From an uncultured Phycisphaerales bacterium (GTDB taxonomy: Bacteria; Planctomycetota; Phycisphaerae; Phycisphaerales; SM1A02), in NCBI GenBank assembly GCA_949373145.1, contig CASICI010000008.1:1-63077 (forward strand): 63,077 nt of DNA, written 5' to 3'. The translations under genes were made by a program, and so were the position numbers. Under the pieces are notes generated by a model. The model was not told the DNA's origin. It saw only the letters and a list, made by a program, of their open reading frames with translations, and searched no databases. Positions 42,652 through 51,109 of the stretch are shown here, one piece after another (the stretch's first letter is position 1; each line of letters starts with the position of its first letter).

Positions 42652-43664
42652 GGACGACCTCCCGGGAGGCCGATCTGCTTGCACTTCCCTCCGCTTTCAC
42701 GTGCGATGCGCAGCAAGGGCGCCACATCCGCCTGGTCACCGAATGCGAAGGTGTTGATGATGACGGGCCGCCCCTTCGCATTGAGTTCGGACACCCTGTC
42801 GGGCGTGTCCTGAGGAATCGCACCATCCGTGAGAAAGTAGACGACGTCGGGTCGGTCCTCGAGCTGGAAGACCTGGCGGAACGCCGGGAGAGGCTCGGTG
42901 CCGTTCTCGGGTGACACACCCTCTATCCAGCGAATGACCTGCTGCTTGTTGCGACGATTCATCGGCAACCAGTTCTTCTGGAACGGAGGCTGGAGTGGGC
43001 TCTCGACACCACTGGAAAAAAGCGCGATGCAGATGGTGATGAAGTCGGGCAGATCGCTGATCGACTGTCGCAGCTGGCGAACGGCACGCTTGAAACGATC
43101 ATCCTCCTTCATCGAACCGGACATGTCGATGATGAAGGCGAATCGTCTGCCCCGCCCACCCACTCCGAAGAACGACGCCGAACCGGAGAGTCCCGTACCC
43201 GCACTGTCGGAATCGGAAAATCCGCTCGAACTCCCGGGCGTCGGCACGGAGCCGGAATCATCGAGCTCGGTGACCGATGCGACGGAAAGATCCTCGGCCT
43301 CCTCGGCGAGCATCTCCGAGAGCGCGTCTTCGATCTCGGTGTCCTCGGCGGCAAGTTCGTCGATCTCGAGTTCGACCTCCATCTCCTCGAGCTCCGACTC
43401 CGCGAGGACCGCGAAATCGATCACGCTTTCAACTTCGGGAAGTCCGGGAGGGCCGGGGATCCGGATGAAGGCCAGGTAGACGATCAACAGAAGATGGAAT
43501 GGGATGGAAATGGCACAACCCAGAAGAATGAAATTCCTGAGTCGGGCATGCCGGTGTCGACGACGTTCGGCGATCAGCTCCGAGACCTCGAGATGAAGAC
43601 GGCTGGTGGCCTCGTCGAGAGAGTCGTGAGTCGAATCCTGAGATGTCTTGCTTTGGTGTGCCAC
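42648..43664 (-). CDS. Membrane-anchored vWA-domain protein with TonB-like transmembrane helix
   Basis: A 338-residue protein. The basic cytoplasmic N-terminus (IAERRRHRHARLR) leads to one transmembrane helix at about 45-68 containing SIPFH. Ser53 and His57 stand four apart, as Ser16 and His20 do in TonB. A proline hinge (RIPGPPGLPEVE) and a long Glu-rich spacer (about 86-127) follow, like the TonB/TolA stalk. A Ser/Gly linker leads to a vWA domain from about 172 with an intact MIDAS (Asp180-x-Ser182-x-Ser184 in IIDMSGSMKED, and FLTDGAIPQD). The start is GTG at 43664 with GAAGAG upstream. It is the first gene of the eight-gene operon and probably its energy transducer. Confidence 0.88.
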   Translation of the reverse strand: MAHQSKTSQDSTHDSLDEATSRLHLEVSELIAERRRHRHARLRNFILLGCAISIPFHLLLIVYLAFIRIPGPPGLPEVESVIDFAVLAESELEEMEVELEIDELAAEDTEIEDALSEMLAEEAEDLSVASVTELDDSGSVPTPGSSSGFSDSDSAGTGLSGSASFFGVGGRGRRFAFIIDMSGSMKEDDRFKRAVRQLRQSISDLPDFITICIALFSSGVESPLQPPFQKNWLPMNRRNKQQVIRWIEGVSPENGTEPLPAFRQVFQLEDRPDVVYFLTDGAIPQDTPDRVSELNAKGRPVIINTFAFGDQADVAPLLRIARESGGKCKQIGLPGGRP

Positions 43665-43834
43665 TCGTCTCTTCAGATACGTACGGGATCGGAAAAATCA
43701 TTCATCGACCTCACGTATTCTATGAAGTAACGCAGAACGGGGCCCTTGAAGGGTTGACCGCACCACGGGCTGGCGGTTCCAATTAGACCTCCAACAGCCT
43801 TCCCGGACATGCACTGCACTCGATCGGACCCCAC

Positions 43835-44572
43835 ATGCCTGCCAAATACAACAGAATCGTCCTCAAGATCAGCGGTGAAAGCTTCACCAAGGAAGGCGAA
43901 CTGGGCATCGCGCCCCAGGAGCTGATGCTGATCGCCGACGAAATCGCCGAAGCCCGCGACGCCGGGACTGAAATCGCGGTCGTGGTCGGCGGAGGAAACA
44001 TCATCAGAGGGGCGAATCTGGCGGCGGAGAGTGGTTTCGATCAGTCCACCTCGGACTACATGGGCATGCTGGGGACCGTCATCAACGGCCTGGCCCTCAA
44101 GGAAGCGCTTGAGACCCGAAACCATCCGGCACGGGTCATGAGCGCGATCAATCTGACCTCGGTCGCCGAGCCCTTCATTCGCGGGCGCGCGCTGCGACAT
44201 TTCGAAAAGGGGCGAATCGTGATCCTCGTGGCGGGAACGGGAAACCCGTTCTTCACCACCGACACCTGTGCCTCCCTTCGATCGATCGAGCTGGGTGCCG
44301 ACATCCTTCTCAAGGCCACCAAGGTTGATGGGATCTACGACAAGGATCCGCGCAAGGATGCCTCGGCGGTGCGCTACGACACCCTTCATTTTTCAGATGC
44401 CATCGAACAGCAGCTGGCCGTGATGGACCTGACCGCGATGACGATGTGCATGGAACACGAGCTGCCCCTGTGCGTCTTCGACTTCAAGGGCAAGGGCAAC
44501 ATCGCGAGGGTCATTTCCGGCGACACCTCGATCGGAACGCTCGTCACCGGCGGGAAGACCCGAAAAAACTGA
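43835..44572 (+). CDS. pyrH: UMP kinase (uridylate kinase)
   Basis: Phosphorylates UMP to UDP in pyrimidine synthesis. The 245-residue protein has the amino-acid-kinase fold with RIVLKISGESF at the N-terminus, VVVGGGNIIRG, the MGMLGTVINGLALKEAL segment, LVAGTGNPFFTTDTCASLRS and KATKVDGIYDKDP. Only one such kinase is expected, and the gene sits before frr as in most bacteria. tsf and rpsB are not directly upstream. The 170 bases up to the divergent vWA operon contain AT-rich GTATTCTATGAAG, a possible promoter, but no clear ribosome site precedes the ATG. Confidence 0.96.
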   Translation: MPAKYNRIVLKISGESFTKEGELGIAPQELMLIADEIAEARDAGTEIAVVVGGGNIIRGANLAAESGFDQSTSDYMGMLGTVINGLALKEALETRNHPARVMSAINLTSVAEPFIRGRALRHFEKGRIVILVAGTGNPFFTTDTCASLRSIELGADILLKATKVDGIYDKDPRKDASAVRYDTLHFSDAIEQQLAVMDLTAMTMCMEHELPLCVFDFKGKGNIARVISGDTSIGTLVTGGKTRKN

Positions 44573-44660
44573 ATCATCGAACGCGCTTGCGTTCAGACGA
44601 GATACCAACACGCATTGAACTTCGGAGCCGGAAGACGGCCCGCCAGACATGGAGAGACGC

Positions 44661-45221
44661 ATGGAAGTCGAAGAAATCCTTCTTGAATGTGAAGAGCGAA
44701 TGGACAAGACCATCGAGCACCTGGGCAAGGAGCTCAGAGGCATCAGAACGGGACGGGCCAACACCGCCCTGGTCGAGTACATCAAGGTCGACTACTACGG
44801 CGCCCCCACCGACATCCGCGAACTCGCGGGCGTGAGCGTGGTCGAAGCCACCACGTTGATGATCAAGCCATTCGACCCGGCAGCCAAGAACGAGATCATC
44901 AAGGCGATCGAGTCCTCCGATCTCGGATTGAACCCGCAGAGTGACGGCAACACCATCAGAATCAGCATTCCGGCACCGACCAAGGAACGTCGCATGCAGC
45001 TGGTCGGTCAGGTGAAGAAGTTGGGCGAGGACTCCAAGGTCGCCATTCGCAACGAACGAAGAGATGCCAACAAGTCACTTGATTCTGCCCAGAGCGATCA
45101 GAAACTGAGTGACGACGAGATCAAGGGCGCGAAGGAGAGCGTCGATGATCTGACCAAGGCCCATAATGCGCAGATCGAAGCTCTGGTCACCAAGAAGACC
45201 AAGGAAATCGAGGACATTTGA
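44661..45221 (+). CDS. frr: Ribosome recycling factor
   Basis: Splits post-termination ribosomes with EF-G. The 186-residue protein has the family motifs LGKELRGIRTGRANTALVEY, VVEATTLMIKPFDP, LNPQSDGNTIRISIPAPT and ERRMQLVGQVKKLGED. The ATG at 44661 is preferred over that at 44649 because GGAGAG precedes it and the product then begins MEVEEILLECEERM, matching relatives. It is co-directional with pyrH (88-base gap) and ended by a strong terminator. Confidence 0.96.
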   Translation: MEVEEILLECEERMDKTIEHLGKELRGIRTGRANTALVEYIKVDYYGAPTDIRELAGVSVVEATTLMIKPFDPAAKNEIIKAIESSDLGLNPQSDGNTIRISIPAPTKERRMQLVGQVKKLGEDSKVAIRNERRDANKSLDSAQSDQKLSDDEIKGAKESVDDLTKAHNAQIEALVTKKTKEIEDI

Positions 45222-45286
45222 ACCTCGAACTCGAGCGGCACTTTGCGAAGGACCCCATAAAAAGACGTTTTTCAGATTATTCACCC

Positions 45287-45321
45287 GAACGACCCATGGA
45301 ACCTGCTTCCGTGGGTCGTTC
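45287..45321 (+). terminator. Terminator of the pyrH-frr operon
   Basis: A 10-bp stem GAACGACCCA/TGGGTCGTTC with an inner GGAA/TTCC helix, followed by TTTGTT. Confidence 0.85.
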
Positions 45322-45422
45322 TTTGTTGCATGCACGCGTCCAGGTGGCACTCTGGAAATGGAAGAACACCGCCGACGGCGCCACAAAGAAGACCGCTCAC
45401 TTTCAGAACAAGAGGCAGCAAC

Positions 45423-46103
45423 GTGAAGATCAGAAACATCATTCCTGCGGCAAGTCTCTTGTGCGCCTTGAGTGCGACCTGCGCTGCGGACAAGATCGAC
45501 GATCCACTGGGACTGTCGACCCACAGCGTCTACAGCAACACCTCCTTCGTCACGCTTTATGACACCCAGACGCTCGAATACGAAGCACCAAGCTCCGAAT
45601 CACAGAGGCTTTCCACCATGGTCGGCGCGACGTACTGCGCGCGAACAGGCGTGACCGCTCGGATGGAATCGGAGAAATCCAGAATCGACACGGTGGTCTT
45701 CGACTGGTGCAATCGCGAGCTGTTCTCCCCGTACGGTCTCAGTGCCTACGGAAGCAGTTCCGTCGACTTCAGTGTCCATGACGATGCGATGATCGGGCTT
45801 GGATTCATTCCAGACACCAGCCTGCTTGCCGGGAACGCCGACTGGAGCATCAGCTTGTCGGACGCCGATGGTGCCCTGATCGGCACGCTCGACGAAGGCG
45901 CCGATGCCTACCTGCTTGAAGCCGGTGGGAGCTACAGCATCGAATTCTCGATGGAGGGGTCCGACACCAGAACCCTGGATGGAGCCACCCTCGAATGGGG
46001 TGTCCAGATGGCCTACGCCTCATCGCCTGCGGTGGTCCCCGGAGCCGGTGGGCTGGCGTTGTGCCTGGGATTCGGTGGAAGACGCCGAAGAAGAAGAATC
46101 TGA
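45423..46103 (+). CDS. Exported protein with C-terminal PG-hydrophobic-polyarginine sorting tail
   Basis: A 226-residue exported protein of unknown function. The start is GTG at 45423, directly before a signal peptide (KIRNIIPAASLLCALSATCAA). The body is beta-rich (SVYSNTSFVTLYDTQTLEYEA, GSSSVDFSVHDDAMIGLGFIP, GSYSIEFSMEGSDTRTL), resembling secreted choice-of-anchor domains. It ends VVPGAGGLALCLGFGGRRRRRRI, a tripartite tail of PG motif, hydrophobic helix and Arg cluster like PEP-CTERM signals, so it is probably processed and retained at the envelope. The longer frame from 45330 lies just after the frr terminator and lacks a signal. Confidence 0.75.
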   Translation: MKIRNIIPAASLLCALSATCAADKIDDPLGLSTHSVYSNTSFVTLYDTQTLEYEAPSSESQRLSTMVGATYCARTGVTARMESEKSRIDTVVFDWCNRELFSPYGLSAYGSSSVDFSVHDDAMIGLGFIPDTSLLAGNADWSISLSDADGALIGTLDEGADAYLLEAGGSYSIEFSMEGSDTRTLDGATLEWGVQMAYASSPAVVPGAGGLALCLGFGGRRRRRRI

Positions 46104-46148
46104 TCCGGCGGTTGACCTGAACCACCGGGGCGCGGACGATGGTGCCCA

Positions 46149-46647
46149 ATGCAATGCCCCTACTGCGGAGTCATCGATTCGAAGGTCGTCGACAGTCGTT
46201 CCAGTGAGAACGACACCTCGGTTCGTCGCCGTCGAGAATGCAATGCCTGCGAACGCAGGTTCACGACGTTCGAGAGAATCGAACGTCGAGGACGTCTCGT
46301 GGTGATCAAGCGAGACGGCCGCAGGGTCCCCTTCTCCAACGACAAGATCCTCAACGGCATCCGGGCCGCCTGCGGAAAACTGCCCATCTCCGAGGAAGTG
46401 AAGCTCGAGATCGTCCGGCAGGTGGATGACCTGATGCATCGGAGCTACGAACGGGAGGTCGAATCCCTCGAAGATCGGCCACGAGGTGGCTCGATATCTT
46501 CGAGGAATCGACCAGATCGCCTTCGTCAGATATGCCAGCGAGTACCTCTCCTTCGAATCGATCGAGGACATCGAGGAAGTGATTCAGGAATTGAGAGAGT
46601 CACCACCCGCGGTCGAGGGCCAGAGCGAGCTGTTTCCCTCGGAATGA
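46149..46647 (+). CDS. nrdR: Transcriptional repressor NrdR, interrupted by a one-base frameshift
   Basis: Zinc-ribbon/ATP-cone repressor of ribonucleotide reductase genes. The zinc ribbon MQCPYCGVIDSKVVDSR to RRRECNACERRFTTFER is intact, followed by VVIKRDGRRVPFSNDKIL of the ATP cone. Around 46470-46475 (CTCGAAGATC) one extra base shifts the frame; the expected sequence resumes in the other frame as IGHEVARYLRGIDQIAFVRY and runs to TGA at 46645-46647. Without the shift the protein would be about 165 residues, normal for NrdR. Read literally, the frame runs on to 46877 as nonsense. Sequence error and real mutation are both possible. Confidence 0.88.
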
Positions 46648-46662
46648 TCGCGCGTCATCGCG

Positions 46663-46668
46663 TACACT
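46663..46668 (+). promoter_or_regulatory. -10 box for leaderless thrS mRNA
   Basis: TACACT 6 bases before the ATG at 46675 and 3 before the ATG at 46672. The spacing favours 46675. Confidence 0.5.
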
Positions 46669-46674
46669 TCGATG

Positions 46675-48766
46675 ATGCTCAAGATCAAGCTTCCAGACGG
46701 CAGTGTTCGAGACTACGACGCACCCACCACCGCAGGCCAGGTGGCCGCGGACATCGGCCCAGGCCTGGCGAAAGCCGCGCTGGGCGCACGCATCGGAAAC
46801 GAGCTCGTCGATCTGACGAGGGAGATCTCGGAGGACTGCGAACTCGCCCTGATCACCGCCAAGACCAGAGAAGGTGAGGTCGATGAGGATGGGCTCCAGC
46901 TGATCCGTCACTCCTGCGCGCACGTCATGGCGGAGGCCATCGAGACTCTTTTCCCGGGCGCACGACTGGTCTACGGACCTCCCGTTGACAGTGGCTTCTA
47001 CTACGACATCGCTTTTCCCGAGAGATGCCAGCCTCTCGAGCGAGAACTTCGCGGCGGTCGAAGCGGAGATGAAACGCATCATCAAGGAAGATCGCCCCTT
47101 CACCCGATACGGCCTGTCCCTCGAAGAAGGCATGAACAAGCTCCACGGAGAAGGTTCCAAGTACAAGATCGACAATGCCGAACGAGCGCGCGAAGCCGGG
47201 TCGGAAGAACTGTCGTGGTATGCGACCGGCACCCCCGGAGAGCACTGGGAGGATCTCTGCCGCGGCCCCCACGTCCCCTCGACGGGAAAGATCGGCGCCT
47301 TCAAACTGATGTCGATCGCCTCGAGCTACTGGCACGGCGACGAGAATTCAGATCGCCTCACACGTGTCTACGGGACCGCGTTCGCAGACAAGAAACAACT
47401 GAAGGCGCATCTTCAGCAGCTTGAAGAAGCGCAGAAGCGAGACCACCGGCTCCTCGGTCGGAAGCTCGGTCTCTTCACCATCGACGAACAGGTCGGCCAG
47501 GGACTGATCCTCTGGAAGCCGGCAGGCGCCGTGGTGCGCCAGGAACTTCAGACCTTCATCTCTGAGGAACTGACCCGCCAGGGCTACCACCAGGTCTTCA
47601 CCCCGCACATCGGCAAGCTCGATCTGTATCGAACCTCCGGACACTACCCCTACTACCAGGAGAGCCAGTACACCCCGATCATCGATCGAGACACGCTGGC
47701 AGGGCTCGCCTCCGAGGGATGCACCTGTGGAGAGCTTGCCAACCGCATGGACGATGGCGAGATCGACGGCTATCTGCTCAAGCCGATGAACTGCCCCCAC
47801 CACATCAAGATCTATGCGAGTGAACAACGGTCCTATCGCGATCTGCCCATTCGCCTCTCCGAGTTCGGCACGGTCTATCGATGGGAGCAGTCGGGTGAGA
47901 TCGGCGGCATGACGCGCGTCCGTGGATTCACCCAGGACGACGCCCACCTCTTCTGCCGGGAAGAGCAGATCGCAGAGGAGGTCCAGGGCTGCCTGAAGAT
48001 CGTGAAACTGATCTTCGGAACCCTCGGCATGACGAACTATCGGGTCCGGGTCGGCCTGCGAGATCCGGACGGCAGCAAGTACGTCGGAGACCCTGAGAAA
48101 TGGGACCGGGCCGAGAAGGCCTGCCGCGATGCGGCCGCGACACTCGGCGTTCCCTTCAGCGAGGAACCCGGAGAAGCCGCGTTCTACGGACCGAAGATCG
48201 ATTTCGTGGTGAAGGACGTCATTGGTCGTGAGTGGCAGCTGGGGACCATCCAGGTCGACTACAACCTGCCTGAACGATTCGGTCTCGAGTACGTCGGCGC
48301 CGACAACCAACGACACCGACCGGTGATGATCCACCGCGCCCCCTTCGGTTCGATGGAACGCTTCATCGGCGTCCTGATCGAACACTTCGCGGGGGCCTTC
48401 CCCTGCTGGCTCGCCCCGGAGCAGGTCCGAGTGCTGCCGATCAGTGAAAAGAGTGCGGCCTACGCCGAAGAGCTTCACAGTGCACTCATGGATCGTGGAA
48501 TCAGAACGACGATGGACATGAGCTCGGAACGCATCCAGGCGAAGATCAAGGTCGCCGCCGATCTCAAGATCCCCTACCTCGCCGTCGTGGGTCCGCGTGA
48601 TGCCGAAGGCAGGAATGTCTCGATCCGAGCGTTTGGAACCGACAGAAACCTCGGCGAGATTCCGTTCGACGAGTTCGTCGAGACCGTCGCCGAAGAAGCA
48701 CGCACCCGTGGCGCGGTTCACTTGCTCGATCGCTTTCAGACCGAAGAAGCAGGCGAATCCTCATGA
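46675..48766 (+). CDS. thrS: Threonyl-tRNA synthetase, interrupted by a one-base frameshift
   Basis: Charges tRNA-Thr. Domains in order: TGS (LKIKLPDGSVRDYDAPTTAG), the editing domain with both zinc-site pairs (RHSCAHVM and LCRGPHV), the class II core (GYHQVFTPHIGKLDLY, LKPMNCPHHIKIY, FGTVYRWEQSGE, MTRVRGFTQDDAH, VMIHRAPFGSMERFIGVLIE) and the HGTP anticodon domain. The N-terminal frame reads FYYDIAFPE and then breaks at about 47020-47026 (CCCGAGAGATG). Dropping one base restores DASLSSENFAAVEAEM and the rest. The gene is normally essential, so a sequence error or an efficient +1 shift is likelier than true loss. It overlaps the DUF2237 gene as ATGA. Confidence 0.9.
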
Positions 48767-49155
48767 TTTCGATCGAAGATCGCCAGAACGACACCCCGAA
48801 AAATGTCCTGGGGACGGCCCTCGAGGCCTGCTCCATGGACCCCCTCACCGGGTTCTACAGGACAGGGTGCTGCGAAACCGGCCCGGATGACCATGGTCGT
48901 CATACGGTCTGTGTGCGGGTGGATGAGACCTTCCTGGCCTTCAGCCAGTCTCGAGGCAACGACCTCTCCACACCCATGCCCCAGTATGGCTTTCAGGGAT
49001 TGAATCCCGGCGATCGCTGGTGCTTGTGTGCCCTGCGCTGGGTCGAGGCGTTCGAGGCAGGCATGGCGCCGTCTGTGGTCCTGGAAGCCACCCACGAGGC
49101 GACGCTTCAAGTGGCATCACTGGAAGCGCTTCAGAGACATGCCGAGCAGCTCTGA
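48763..49155 (+). CDS. DUF2237-family protein
   Basis: A 130-residue soluble protein closely matching the DUF2237 family pattern: NVLGTALEACSMDPLTGFYR, then GCCETGPDDHGRHTVCV, FLAFSQSRGNDLSTPMP, GLNPGDRWCLCALRWVEAF and VVLEATHEATL. The many conserved Cys, His and Asp residues suggest a metal or small-molecule site, but I know of no assigned activity. The ATGA overlap with thrS upstream and infC downstream place it inside the thrS-infC neighbourhood. Confidence 0.85.
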   Translation: MISIEDRQNDTPKNVLGTALEACSMDPLTGFYRTGCCETGPDDHGRHTVCVRVDETFLAFSQSRGNDLSTPMPQYGFQGLNPGDRWCLCALRWVEAFEAGMAPSVVLEATHEATLQVASLEALQRHAEQL

Positions 49156-49191
49156 GCCGTTTCTGGCTGAAATACCGCGAAACGCCTGAGA

Positions 49192-49526
49192 TTCGATGGT
49201 GAATTTAGCAGCTTAGGTTTGCCGGGATTCCCCTGAGGCGGTACCTTTCAAGGACCGGACGGCACGTTGCCGCCCTGACGAAGGTCGCGCTGGACTCCAG
49301 CGCACGGAATCATCACTTGACCCAATGCCTCGATTCCAGAGTGTGGACGTCTTCGATTGCCTGCTCTTCATGAGCCGATCGATTCACCACATCATGCCCT
49401 CGTCGTCCCAACGCCCCGAGATGTCATTCGATCAGCGACGTGTTCTCACGTCCTTGAAGGTCGTGTCCCATTGGACGCCTTCATGTTCGATGCCTCTCAA
49501 CTCCTAAAACAAAAAGGATTCGACCC
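49192..49526 (+). promoter_or_regulatory. Structured 5' leader of infC with candidate promoter
   Basis: TTCGAT (49192-49197), 16 bases, then TAGGTT (49214-49219) is a possible promoter. The following leader of about 300 bases has no convincing gene but has stable helices: CGGCA-CGT-TGCCG (49260-49272), which competes with GGCGG at about 49237, and GCGCTGG-ACT-CCAGCGC (49287-49303). This could serve translational control of infC. Confidence 0.4.
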
Positions 49527-50303
49527 ATTTCCCGCAGACGCTTCCAGCGCCCCGTCCAGGCCAACACCGGACCTCGTACCAACGAACGCATCAGAATCAC
49601 TCCGATCCGCCTCATCGATGAGACCGGCGAGATGGTGGGTGTCGTCGAAACCGATGACGCACGTCGCAAGGCCCATGAGCTCTCACTCGACCTCGTCGAA
49701 GTCGCGCCGGATGTCAGACCGCCCGTCTGCAGAATCATGGACTTCGGCAAGTACAAGTACGAACAGTCCAAGAAGGATCGTGCCAACAAGACCAAGACCA
49801 CGGAACTCAAGGAGATCCGGCTCGGGCGTTCGATGAAGATCGATCCCCATGACGTCGAGATCCGCATGAGGCAAGCTCGCAAGTTCCTGATCGAGGGCCA
49901 CAAGGTCCAGATCGTTCAGAACTTCAGAGGCCGCGAGATGGCACACCGTGAACGCGGAAGCGAACGCATGCAGGAAGTCCTCAAGCAGCTTGAAGACGTC
50001 GCCAAGATCGAACTGGCGCCGCGAATGGCCGGACGGCGCATGTCGATGGTGGTCTCTCCCGATCGCGCCAAGGTTCAGAAGATCCTGAACGAACGCAAGC
50101 GTGCCGCCAAGGAAGCCGGCAAGCCGGAGCCCGAAGAAGCACCGGTCGTCGAGGAAGCCACCATGGAGGCTCAGGTGGAGGACACCAGCCACGAGACCGC
50201 CGCGGATGCCGCCGCCAAGGCCGCTCTGGCAGCCGTCCTTGAAAGCGAGACTGAGACCGAGGCTGTGGAGGACGCCGGAGAAGACACCAAATCCGACGCC
50301 TGA
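49527..50303 (+). CDS. infC: Translation initiation factor IF-3, AUU start, long acidic tail
   Basis: Binds the 30S subunit and checks the start codon. The frame has no ATG, GTG or TTG before the conserved N-terminus. ATT at 49527 has AAAGG 9 bases upstream and gives ISRRRFQRPVQANTGPRTNE, as expected. An AUU start is the known infC autoregulation device. Family motifs include LIDETGEMVGVVETDDARRK, PPVCRIMDFGKYKYEQSKK, EIRLGRSMKIDPHDVEIRMR and RGREMAHRERG. After the C-domain, about 70 residues of Ala/Glu-rich tail extend it to 258 residues (usual about 180). The ATG at 49632 is internal. rpmI and rplT do not follow; a terminator does. Confidence 0.92.
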   Translation: MSRRRFQRPVQANTGPRTNERIRITPIRLIDETGEMVGVVETDDARRKAHELSLDLVEVAPDVRPPVCRIMDFGKYKYEQSKKDRANKTKTTELKEIRLGRSMKIDPHDVEIRMRQARKFLIEGHKVQIVQNFRGREMAHRERGSERMQEVLKQLEDVAKIELAPRMAGRRMSMVVSPDRAKVQKILNERKRAAKEAGKPEPEEAPVVEEATMEAQVEDTSHETAADAAAKAALAAVLESETETEAVEDAGEDTKSDA

Positions 50304-50347
50304 CCGCCTCTCAGCGGGTGCCACGGCACCTCTGAAAAGCACACACG

Positions 50348-50381
50348 AAAACAGCCCGCTGACGAATCAGCGGGCTGTTTT
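50348..50381. terminator. Bidirectional terminator after infC
   Basis: A perfect 15-bp stem (AAAACAGCCCGCTGA, loop CGAA, then its complement ending TTTT). It separates the convergent infC and the broken secreted gene. Confidence 0.93.
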
Positions 50382-50436
50382 CTTGAATCATCTCGGTTTC
50401 GAAAGCGGCGAGGGAACCGTTATGAAACCAGAGGGG

Positions 50437-51109
50437 TCAGGCGCGACGACGGCGGGCGACGAGGCCAGCCATGCCGATGCAGCGCAAGTGCGCCGGGAGC
50501 GGGAATGGTGCCCCCCAGTTGACGTTGGCGAGTCATTGCTCACGGTAACGGTCATGTCTCGCCGAGGAGGTAGGCACGCCTTCGGAGTCGGTCGAGGGAC
50601 CTGGCAGTAGATCGTAGCCTCGAGCGCAAGTGCGGTCTGACCGGCTGCGATCGTCCAGGTCACCGCCTGCATCGTGAAACTCGCACGTTCAGACCGGCGT
50701 AGCCACTCGGTCCACCAGCCGGCGGAGCCGTCATAGGCATCGACCTCGTCGTTGTCCGTGTAGTGGCGCCCAGATCGACCCTTGCTGGTGGCAGCTGATG
50801 TCCTTGCCGTGCCCTGAACCACATGCTGACGGTCACGGTGTCACCTTCCACGAGGACGGTGACCCATGCGGCGGTTGCCTTCGGGGTGCCGGCAAGCCCA
50901 GCTTCCTGCATGAACGCAAACCAGTGCCGTCGCTGTAGCCTTCTTCTGCATACCCGAAGGTGAGGTTGTCGTTCGACCGTCAAAGCTCGTCGACAGTTGC
51001 GGACCTGACTGATCATCCCAGGTCGAGGTAGTACGTCACGTCGGCGGACGGCGACACCAGCACTGGCAAGCGCAGTCATCGCAGCGATGAGAGTCATTGT
51101 ATTCTTCAT
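50437..51109 (-). pseudogene. Secreted protein with sorting tail, broken by at least seven one-base indels
   Basis: Reading across frames from the ATG at 51109 (AAGGA 9 bases upstream) recovers one coherent protein. It has a signal peptide (KNTMTLIAAMTALA), then ADVTYYLDL, WDDQSGPQLSTSFDG, SNDNLTFGYAEEGYSDGTG, FMQEAGLAGTPKATAAWVTV, VEGDTVTVSMWF, YTDNDEVDAYDGSAGWWTEW, and finally IPAPGALAL with IGMAGLVARRRRA before TGA at 50437-50439. Each join needs a one-base shift; one lies in the C6 run at 50511-50516. Only indels, with no loss of sense between them, fits sequencing error or very recent decay. The tail matches that of the protein at 45423. Confidence 0.7.

Noticed and set aside
47348-48721. 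A 457-codon frame opposite thrS
   Set aside because: Antisense shadow of the synthetase core.
49325-49507. A 60-codon frame in the infC leader
   Set aside because: It ends close to the infC start and could be a leader peptide, but there is no Shine-Dalgarno sequence and codon choice is not gene-like.
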